Positions 57,802 through 64,000 of a DNA stretch of 64,000 nucleotides are shown one piece after another. Location: positions 62,001-126,000 of the forward strand of contig NZ_JAPJZI010000002.1 in NCBI RefSeq assembly GCF_027944115.1. Direction: 5' to 3'. The position numbers and the translations under genes are program-made. How positions within the stretch are numbered: position 1 is the stretch's first letter; every line of letters starts with the position of its first letter. The DNA is from Hoeflea prorocentri (GTDB lineage: Bacteria > Pseudomonadota > Alphaproteobacteria > Rhizobiales > Rhizobiaceae). Under the pieces are notes generated by a model that searched no databases, was not told the DNA's origin, and saw only the letters and a program-made list of their open reading frames with translations.

Positions 57802-58149
57802 TCAGGCGGCGAGCATCAAGGGCTGACCATTGTCGTTCGAGACCTTCGAGCCGACGTCCAGTTGCCGGTTGGCGATCTCATGGATGATCCGCAGCGCCGT
57901 TCCGCCGGACCGGTTGGGTGCAATCTGGAAGGTTACGATGCTTTCGATGAATGGCGGTTCATCATCGCGCATCCTGTAGCTGACTTCCTGTCCCGGTGTT
58001 GCCGACACGATCTGTGAGGAGTCCGGGCCGGCATCGGCGAACCATTTTGTCCTGTATTCATCCAGACTGACGGCGCGCCATACCTTTTCCGGTTCGGCAT
58101 CAAGATCGTAATCTTGTACCAGTTTTTCGTTCTCGGGCTTTTTCATCAA
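57802..58149 (-). CDS. Small SRPBCC domain protein
   Basis: 115 residues. DYDLDAEPEKVWRAVSLDEY and KWFADAGPDSSQIVSATPGQ then SIVTFQIAPNRSGGTALRII match the AHSA1/SRPBCC pattern, but it is shorter than the copy at 48921. The gene overlaps the ArsR gene upstream by four bases (ATGA). It is the second ArsR+SRPBCC unit in this 10 kb. Confidence 0.8.
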   Translation of the reverse strand: MMKKPENEKLVQDYDLDAEPEKVWRAVSLDEYRTKWFADAGPDSSQIVSATPGQEVSYRMRDDEPPFIESIVTFQIAPNRSGGTALRIIHEIANRQLDVGSKVSNDNGQPLMLAA

Positions 58150-58457
58150 TCCATGTCCTTGAGTACATCTTTCAGGGCATCAATGCGGGCCGGCCAGTAA
58201 TTGCGGTATTTCTGCAGCCAGCGGGCGATGTGCTCCAAACCTTCCGGGTCGACCTCATAATTGACAAACCGGCCCTGCCGTTCCTCACGCACCAGCTTGG
58301 CCGCGCGCAGCACCGACAGGTGCTGCGACATGGCCGGCTGGCTGATCTCCATGCCCTCGCGCAACGCGCTGGCATTGCTGCCGCCGCCAGCGAGTTTTTC
58401 AAAAATGGCACGGCGTGTGGGATCGCCAAGCGCTTTGAAGATATCGTTCTCGATCAT
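58146..58457 (-). CDS. ArsR family transcriptional regulator
   Basis: 103 residues. IFKALGDPTRRAIFEKLAGG and ISQPAMSQHLSVLRAAKLVR are the ArsR winged helix; there are no metal cysteines. It is translationally coupled to the SRPBCC gene. It has the same architecture as the unit at 49388-49720. Confidence 0.92.
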   Translation of the reverse strand: MIENDIFKALGDPTRRAIFEKLAGGGSNASALREGMEISQPAMSQHLSVLRAAKLVREERQGRFVNYEVDPEGLEHIARWLQKYRNYWPARIDALKDVLKDMD

Positions 58458-58550
58458 GAGAATACATAAGCACAGACTTATGTGATTCGCAAGTCGTGAA
58501 ACTGGACGTCTGGAACAAAGAGCGGCCGGCCAGGTGTCGGCACGCCGGTC

Positions 58551-59189
58551 TCAGCTTGTCAAAAGCTCCCGATGCCGGCCTATGAAACGTTCGATTTCCG
58601 TCTGGCTCGGCTGCCTGCCGGTATAGGTCTCGATATAGTCGGGCATGCGCCGGATCCTGATGTCCATGGGTTCTTCGACCATCATGGAGATGTATCCGAC
58701 CTGTGTGTAATAGATTGTGTGCGAGCGCACGTCGGCCTGCTCTTTGCTATAGCCATAGCGTGTGAACATGCCGCCTATCGCCTCTATGCGGTCGCGGTCG
58801 GTGTTTTCCAGACGTTTCTTCAGTTTCGGCGCTGATTGGGCCCAGTTGCGGATGGCGAAATCCAGCTTCGCGTCGAAAAGGGTGTCATCGATCCAGCAAT
58901 CGAAAAGGTTGAAGACCGCCTCTGTGATGGTCTCGGCATAGCGTTCACATCGCTCTACCAGGTTTCCGGTGTTCTTTTTCTCCCAGCGTCGAACAAGAGC
59001 CGCGAGCAGAGCGTCCCGGTCCTCGAAATGCCAGTAAAAGCTGGTCCGCGACAGGCCGAGCGCCTTGGCAAGCGGCATGATCTTCACTGCTTCCACGCCA
59101 GAGCCGATCAGCATGTCGTAGGCCTTTTCCAGCCAGAGATCCTCCGACCCGCGCCAGCCCTTTGTCTTGTGCGCCACAACGTCATCCAT
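58551..59189 (-). CDS. TetR family transcriptional regulator
   Basis: 212 residues. WLEKAYDMLIGSGVEAVKIM and LAKALGLSRTSFYWHFEDRD are the TetR DNA-binding helices, followed by a ligand-binding domain with DTLFDAKLDFAIRNWAQSAP. The ATG at 59189 gives the family's usual N-terminus; a longer frame to 59279 would run into the shared operator. It is divergent from the methyltransferase gene at 59321 and likely represses it. Confidence 0.9.
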   Translation of the reverse strand: MDDVVAHKTKGWRGSEDLWLEKAYDMLIGSGVEAVKIMPLAKALGLSRTSFYWHFEDRDALLAALVRRWEKKNTGNLVERCERYAETITEAVFNLFDCWIDDTLFDAKLDFAIRNWAQSAPKLKKRLENTDRDRIEAIGGMFTRYGYSKEQADVRSHTIYYTQVGYISMMVEEPMDIRIRRMPDYIETYTGRQPSQTEIERFIGRHRELLTS

Positions 59190-59229
59190 GGGATGCTGAT
59201 AGCATCTGCATTTGACGCAGGCAAATGAA

Positions 59230-59266
59230 TCGACACTTATGTACATATTATTGACACATATGTCGA
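59230..59266. promoter_or_regulatory. Candidate TetR operator between divergent genes
   Basis: GACAC(T/A)TATGT occurs as a direct repeat at 59232-59242 and 59253-59263, two helical turns apart, and TCGACA / TGTCGA (59230 and 59261) frame the whole as an inverted repeat. TTGACA at 59251 could be the -35 of the plus-strand promoter. The layout suits autoregulation plus control of the adjacent demethylation operon. Confidence 0.55.
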
Positions 59267-59320
59267 TTTCTGTTTCCAATGCACTCGAGGTCGAGAGGCG
59301 TCATCGGGAGGAAGCGGTCG

Positions 59321-60934
59321 ATGCCACGGTTGGAAGAGCCCTTGCAGTTAAATTCGGGTGGCGGACAGGCCGGCCGCAGAGTGCGCGGGTCGCGTAACAG
59401 AGGCCGCCTGTCGCGCCGGGCCGCACGTGCCGGCGGCGCGGGGCAGAACACACATCTTTCGGTCCCCTTCATTACCCGCAATGTTGCCCCGCAGGATCTC
59501 CTGTCGGAAGACGCGCTGGTCAAAGTCGAGAATGCAGCCGACAGGATCCTCGCGGAGATCGGAATAGAATTCCGGGATGATCACGAGACGGTCGAACTGT
59601 TCCGGACAGCCGGCGGGCAGGTCACGCCCGTCTCGGGTGAAGCATGGAACATCCGGTTCGAACCGGGCATGATCCGCGAAATCCTCAAAACCGCGCCGCC
59701 GCGTTTTACCCAGCATGCGCGCAATCCGCTGAACTCGGTTGAAATCGGCGGAGATGCCGTTGTTCTGGCACCTGCTTATGGCTCGCCCTTTGTCATGGAT
59801 CTCGATCAGGGGCGGCGCTACGGCACAATCGAGGACTTCCGTAACTTCGTGAAGCTCGCCCAGGCCAGCCCCTGGCTGCATCATTCCGGCGGGACGATCT
59901 GCGAGCCCACAGATATCCCGGTCAACAAGCGGCATTTGGATATGGTCTATGCCCATATGCGCTATTCGGACCGGGCGTTTTTGGGCTCGGTCACCGCGCC
60001 GGAGCGTGCCGCCGACAGCATCGAGATGTGCCGTATTCTTTTCGGTGCGGAATTTGTCGATGCACATTGCGTTATCATGGGCAATTTCAACGCGACATCG
60101 CCGCTGGTCTGGGACGGGGTGTCGACCGAGGGCATCCGCACCTATGCGGCGGCCGGTCAGGGCAGTATTCATGTGCCGTTTCTGCTTGGCGGCGCCGTTT
60201 CGCCCGTCACCATGGCCGGCATGGTTGCGCAAGGCCTCGCCGAATCGATGGTCGGCTGCGCATTGACCCAGCTCGTGCGTCCCGGCGCGCCGACCATTCT
60301 GGCGTCGTTTCTTGCCTCCATGTCCTTGCGGTCAGGCAGCCCGACCTTCGGCACGCCGGAGCCGGCGCTCGGCAGTCTTGTCATGGGACAGCTGGCCCGG
60401 CGGCTTGATCTGCCCCTGCGTTGCGCCGGCAACTTCTCAACCTCCAAGCTACCGGATGCGCAGGCCATGACCCAGTCGGTCCTGTCGATGATGTCGGCGG
60501 TGCAGTGCGGCGCCCATTACATCCTGCATTCAGCCGGCTTTCTCGACGGGCTTTTGTCGATGTCCTACGAGAAATTCGTGATGGATACGGATCTTTGCGC
60601 CGCGCTCCACGCCTATCTTGCCGGTCTGAAGGTCGACGAGGACACGCTCGGCATCGAAGCCCTGGCGGAAGGCGGGCCGGGCAAGCACCTCTTCAGCACC
60701 GCGCATACTTTGCGGCACTATGAAACCGCCTATTGGGACAGCGCGCTCAATGATGACCAGCCGTTTGAGACCTGGTTCGAACAGGGAGAGGAAGATGCCA
60801 TGGCAAGGGCCAACAAGGCATGGAAGCAGACGCTGGAAAGCTACGAAGCTCCGGCAATCGACGAAGCGATTGACGACGCGCTGAAGGATTTCATCGCAGC
60901 TCGCAAATCCTCGATGGAAGATCGCTGGTATTGA
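59321..60934 (+). CDS. Trimethylamine methyltransferase (MttB) family protein, non-pyrrolysine
   Basis: 537 residues. After an Arg/Gly-rich N-terminal tail the MttB barrel begins VKVENAADRILAEIGIEFRD. Family motifs VVLAPAYGSPFVMDLDQGRR and SFLASMSLRSGSPTFGTPEP are visible. It reads through without an amber codon, so it belongs to the non-Pyl group, which in alphaproteobacteria transfers methyl groups from betaines such as glycine betaine or stachydrine to a corrinoid. The ATG at 59321 has GGGAGGAAG before it; an upstream start at 59279 is in frame. No corrinoid protein gene is visible beside it. Confidence 0.85.
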   Translation: MPRLEEPLQLNSGGGQAGRRVRGSRNRGRLSRRAARAGGAGQNTHLSVPFITRNVAPQDLLSEDALVKVENAADRILAEIGIEFRDDHETVELFRTAGGQVTPVSGEAWNIRFEPGMIREILKTAPPRFTQHARNPLNSVEIGGDAVVLAPAYGSPFVMDLDQGRRYGTIEDFRNFVKLAQASPWLHHSGGTICEPTDIPVNKRHLDMVYAHMRYSDRAFLGSVTAPERAADSIEMCRILFGAEFVDAHCVIMGNFNATSPLVWDGVSTEGIRTYAAAGQGSIHVPFLLGGAVSPVTMAGMVAQGLAESMVGCALTQLVRPGAPTILASFLASMSLRSGSPTFGTPEPALGSLVMGQLARRLDLPLRCAGNFSTSKLPDAQAMTQSVLSMMSAVQCGAHYILHSAGFLDGLLSMSYEKFVMDTDLCAALHAYLAGLKVDEDTLGIEALAEGGPGKHLFSTAHTLRHYETAYWDSALNDDQPFETWFEQGEEDAMARANKAWKQTLESYEAPAIDEAIDDALKDFIAARKSSMEDRWY

Positions 60935-60959
60935 TGGCGATGAGCAGGGCAAATCACAC

Positions 60960-63005
60960 ATGACGTCCGACCCTTTGCTGCAGCCCTACCGGCTCAAACA
61001 CCTGACGCTGAAAAACCGGGTCATGATCACCAGCCACGAGCCGGCCTATCCGGAAGACGGCATGCCGAAGGAGCGGTACCGGGCCTATCACGAGGAACGG
61101 GCGCGGGCGGGCGTCGCCCTGACGATGACTGCCGGATCGGCTGCGGTATCGAAAGACAGCCCGCCGGTCTTCAACAATGTCCTTGCCTATAAGGACGAGG
61201 TGGTCCCGTGGATCCGGGAGCTAACGGACGCCTGCCATGACCATGGCTGTGCGGTGATGATCCAGCTGACCCATCTTGGTCGCCGCACCGGCTGGAACAA
61301 GGGGGACTGGCTGCCGTCGGTCTCATCCTCTCGCCATCGCGAGCCGGCGCACCGCGCCTTTCCCAAGCTCATCGAAGACTGGGACATCGAACGCATTATC
61401 GGCGATTTCGCCGATGCGGCGGAGCGCATGAAGGCCGGCGGCATGGACGGGATCGAGTTGCAGGTTTACGGCCATTTGCTCGACCAGTTCTGGTCGCCGC
61501 TCTCCAATGATCTTGACGGCCCCTATGGCGCGGACACGCTGGAAAACCGCCTGCGCTTTCCTTTGGATGTGCTGGGGGCGGTGCGCGAGCGGGTGGGTGA
61601 CGATTTCATCGTCGGGTTTCGCTATACGGCCGACGAGGTGCAAAAGGGCGGGATTACCGCCGAGGAAGGGATCGAGATATCGAAAAGACTTGCCGATACC
61701 GGGCAGGTGGATTTTCTCAACGTGATCCGCGGGCGGATCCATACCGATCCGGCGATGACCGATGTCATCCCGGTCCAGGGCATGCGCAACGCGCCACATC
61801 TGGACTTTGCCGGCGAGGTCAGGAAAGCGACCGGTATGCCGGTGTTCCATGCTGCCAAAATCCCCGATATCGCAACGGCGCGCCATGCCATCGCGTCAGG
61901 CCTTCTCGATATGGTCGGCATGACGCGGGCGCATATTGCCGATCCGCATCTGGTCAGGAAAGTTATGGAAGGCCGCGAGGACGATATCCGGCCCTGCGTC
62001 GGCGCGACGTACTGTCTGGACCGGATTTATCAGGCGGGCGAGGCGCTGTGCATGCACAATGCCGCCACCGGCCGGGAACTCACGATGCCGCACGAGATCG
62101 AGCCAGCGGAGACGAAGCGGAAGATCGTCATCGTCGGGGCCGGGCCGGGCGGGCTGGAAGCCGCTCGCGTTGCGGCCGAGCGTGGCCACGAGGTCGTCGT
62201 TTTCGAGGCGGCGCCGGATCCCGGCGGGCAGGTCCGGCTGACCGCGCGATCGCCAAGACGGCGGGAGATGATCTCTATCATCGACTGGCGCATGGCCCAG
62301 TGCTCCGCGCGGGGTGTCGTCTTCCATTTCAACACATGGGCCGAGGCCGATCACATCACCGCGGAAAACCCTGATGTCGTGATCATGGCCACCGGCGGTA
62401 TGCCCAATACGCAGCTTTTCGAGCAGGCGGGTGAAAAGGCCAATGTCGTGACAAGCTGGGATTTGATTTCCGGCGATGTCAAACCGGCCGGCAGCGTTCT
62501 GATTTATGATGAAAGCGGCGATCATCCGGGACTTCAGGCCGCCGAAATCGCCGCCGAGGCCGGGTCGACGGTCGAAATCATGACGCCGGACCGGGTGTTC
62601 GCCCCCGATATTATGGGTATGAATCTCGTGCCCTATATGCGCGCCCTGCAGGACAAGGACGTGACATTCACGGTGACCCGCCGGCTTCTGGATGTGCGCC
62701 GCGAGGGCAACAAGCTGACCGCGCTGATCGGTACGGATTATTCTGATCATACCGATGAGGCACTGTACGATCAGGTGGTGCTCAATTATGGCACGTTGCC
62801 ACTGGACGAACTCTATTTTGAGCTCAAGCCGATGAGCTCGAACCTTGGTGCAGTGGACTATGACGCGCTGATCGGCGGGCGGCCGCAGGCGTTGCAACGC
62901 AACAGGGATGGTGTCTTCCAGCTTTTCCGGATCGGCGATGCGGTGTCTGCCCGCAACACCCATGCCGCCATCTATGACGCCTTGCGGCTGGTGAAAGACC
63001 TTTGA
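60960..63005 (+). CDS. FMN/FAD/[4Fe-4S] oxidoreductase, trimethylamine-dehydrogenase-like demethylase
   Basis: 681 residues. An old-yellow-enzyme barrel (LLQPYRLKHLTLKNRVMITS, GIELQVYGHLLDQFWSPLSN) is followed by the iron-sulfur cysteines (RPCVGATYCLDRIYQAGEALC) and two Rossmann domains (KRKIVIVGAGPGGLEAARVA). This is the layout of TMA dehydrogenase and DgcA-type dimethylglycine demethylase. It probably oxidatively demethylates an amine made by the MttB-like step and overlaps the next gene by four bases. Confidence 0.88.
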   Translation: MTSDPLLQPYRLKHLTLKNRVMITSHEPAYPEDGMPKERYRAYHEERARAGVALTMTAGSAAVSKDSPPVFNNVLAYKDEVVPWIRELTDACHDHGCAVMIQLTHLGRRTGWNKGDWLPSVSSSRHREPAHRAFPKLIEDWDIERIIGDFADAAERMKAGGMDGIELQVYGHLLDQFWSPLSNDLDGPYGADTLENRLRFPLDVLGAVRERVGDDFIVGFRYTADEVQKGGITAEEGIEISKRLADTGQVDFLNVIRGRIHTDPAMTDVIPVQGMRNAPHLDFAGEVRKATGMPVFHAAKIPDIATARHAIASGLLDMVGMTRAHIADPHLVRKVMEGREDDIRPCVGATYCLDRIYQAGEALCMHNAATGRELTMPHEIEPAETKRKIVIVGAGPGGLEAARVAAERGHEVVVFEAAPDPGGQVRLTARSPRRREMISIIDWRMAQCSARGVVFHFNTWAEADHITAENPDVVIMATGGMPNTQLFEQAGEKANVVTSWDLISGDVKPAGSVLIYDESGDHPGLQAAEIAAEAGSTVEIMTPDRVFAPDIMGMNLVPYMRALQDKDVTFTVTRRLLDVRREGNKLTALIGTDYSDHTDEALYDQVVLNYGTLPLDELYFELKPMSSNLGAVDYDALIGGRPQALQRNRDGVFQLFRIGDAVSARNTHAAIYDALRLVKDL

Positions 63006-64000
63006 GCGCGTTCCGTCATATCTTCAAGCCGGCGCAACTGCGCCACAAGACTTTGCGCAACCGGATCGTCTTCGGCGCCCACACAACCAACATGGCTGAG
63101 GACGGCTACCCTGTGGCGCGGCATACAGAATATTATCGGGAGCGGGCGATCGGCGGGGCGGGGATGATCGTGGTCGAGCCGATGCCGGTGCATGCGGCAG
63201 CCGTTCTGACACGCGGCAATTTCCGTCACAGCGACGACAGTATCATTCCGCTTTTTCGCAAGGTGACCGAGGCGATCAAGGACAACGGGGCGGTCGCCAT
63301 CCAGCAGCTTTATCATGTCGGCCAGCATGGCGATGCCGACAATTCTTTTCACGCCAACTGGTCGCCGTCGGGACGGCCGAGCTACCATGACAGCGATGGC
63401 AGCCACACGATGACCGGGCTGGAAATCGAGGAAACCATCGACGGTTTTGTCCAGGCGGCCCGCCGTTGCAAGGAAGCCGGATTTGACGGTGTCGAGGTAT
63501 GGGCCGCTTATCATAGTTTCATCGATCAGTTCTGGACCCCCTGGTCGAACCGGCGTGACGATCGATGGGGCGGCAGCCTTGAAAACCGCACACGGATTTC
63601 GCGCGAAATCATCGACCGTATCCGCCGCCTGTGCGGAGAGGATTTCATTGTCGGTCTCGCCGTCAGCGACGAGCCCGACGTGGATGTGATGCTGTCGCGT
63701 GAATCGATTGCCGAGATCGTGGCGCTGCACGACCGGACGCAGGACGTTGACTATGTGACCTGCGGCGTCGGCGGTTATTTCGATTTCTACAAGCTGATGC
63801 CGACCTTCCTCTATCCGGAAAAGATGGGGACTGATCTGTCGCAAATCCTGAAGGCTTCGGTCAGCCATGCGCTGGTGACCGCCGAGGCCCATATCCGTAC
63901 GCCGGAAAATGCCGAAACCGTTTTGGGCGAAGGTCTGAGCGATCTCGTCTCTATCGTGCGCGGGCAGATCGCCGATCCGCATCTCGCCGCCAAGGCTGAA
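63002..64000 (+). CDS. Second TMA-dehydrogenase-like flavoprotein, cut by window end
   Basis: 333 codons open to the window edge. FKPAQLRHKTLRNRIVFGAH, FDGVEVWAAYHSFIDQFWTP and NRRDDRWGGSLENRTRISRE are the old-yellow-enzyme barrel of the same family as the gene before it. The start is a TTG at 63002 that overlaps the previous stop (TTGA). Two such proteins in tandem suggest either paired demethylation steps or a heteromer, as in DgcA/DgcB-type systems. The electron-transfer partner would lie beyond the window. Confidence 0.85.
   Translation, partial: MSAFRHIFKPAQLRHKTLRNRIVFGAHTTNMAEDGYPVARHTEYYRERAIGGAGMIVVEPMPVHAAAVLTRGNFRHSDDSIIPLFRKVTEAIKDNGAVAIQQLYHVGQHGDADNSFHANWSPSGRPSYHDSDGSHTMTGLEIEETIDGFVQAARRCKEAGFDGVEVWAAYHSFIDQFWTPWSNRRDDRWGGSLENRTRISREIIDRIRRLCGEDFIVGLAVSDEPDVDVMLSRESIAEIVALHDRTQDVDYVTCGVGGYFDFYKLMPTFLYPEKMGTDLSQILKASVSHALVTAEAHIRTPENAETVLGEGLSDLVSIVRGQIADPHLAAKAE

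Overview
The window is high-GC DNA with an alphaproteobacterial gene order, most likely from a member of the Hyphomicrobiales (Rhizobiales). Three things point there: an F1 ATP synthase operon atpHAGDC without F0 genes and with an Ala/Lys-rich AtpD N-terminus; the minus-strand order rplU-rpmA-(GNAT)-obg-proB-proA-nadD-rsfS-rlmH-envC-ctpA-deacetylase-rppH; and an L21 protein with a long AKP-rich C-terminal extension. The species cannot be named from sequence alone.

Layout. 1-930: the truncated start of a PqqD-like gene and a small transaldolase. 1003-3607: priA and a small membrane protein. 3923-8937: atpHAGDC. 9054-10720: an AT-richer signal peptidase I and an Asp/Glu racemase. 10725-22905: the long housekeeping minus-strand block. 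23210-24310: a glycosyltransferase. 24535-24624: tRNA-Ser(CGA).

From 24720 to about 37400 is an AT-richer accessory region with genes on both strands. It holds an isochorismatase-fold hydrolase, a broken nucleoside hydrolase remnant, an AsnB-type amidotransferase, a sugar-transfer-associated ATP-grasp protein, a coupled operon of a QueC-like PP-loop protein, an ATP-grasp protein and a FemAB/BioF2-like GNAT, a divergent LpxL-like acyltransferase, a short Mur ligase with a Cys-rich tail, a formyltransferase-like protein, a GT25 glycosyltransferase and a polysaccharide pyruvyl transferase. Four ATP-dependent ligase-type enzymes plus transferases suggest an unusual amide- or amino-acid-decorated surface glycan or small peptide product. 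This is the best candidate for an undescribed system in the window.

37839-48044: a membrane protein, then a purine-related catabolic locus. Nucleoside hydrolase and adenine deaminase face a PotABCD-type ABC transporter, an amidohydrolase/deaminase and an M20 peptidase. 48117-58457: many small detoxification and regulatory units. These are a LysE exporter, two separate ArsR+SRPBCC pairs, an Rrf2 regulator facing a TrxR-like flavoprotein and methyltransferase, a TPMT-like methyltransferase behind a SoxR-type promoter, an AraC regulator facing a serine hydrolase, and a ClpP paralogue. 58551-64000: a TetR regulator facing a trimethylamine-methyltransferase-family protein and two TMA-dehydrogenase-like flavoproteins, the second cut by the window end. 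This locus probably demethylates a methylated amine or betaine.

No CRISPR array, rRNA, recognisable transposase or phage gene was seen.
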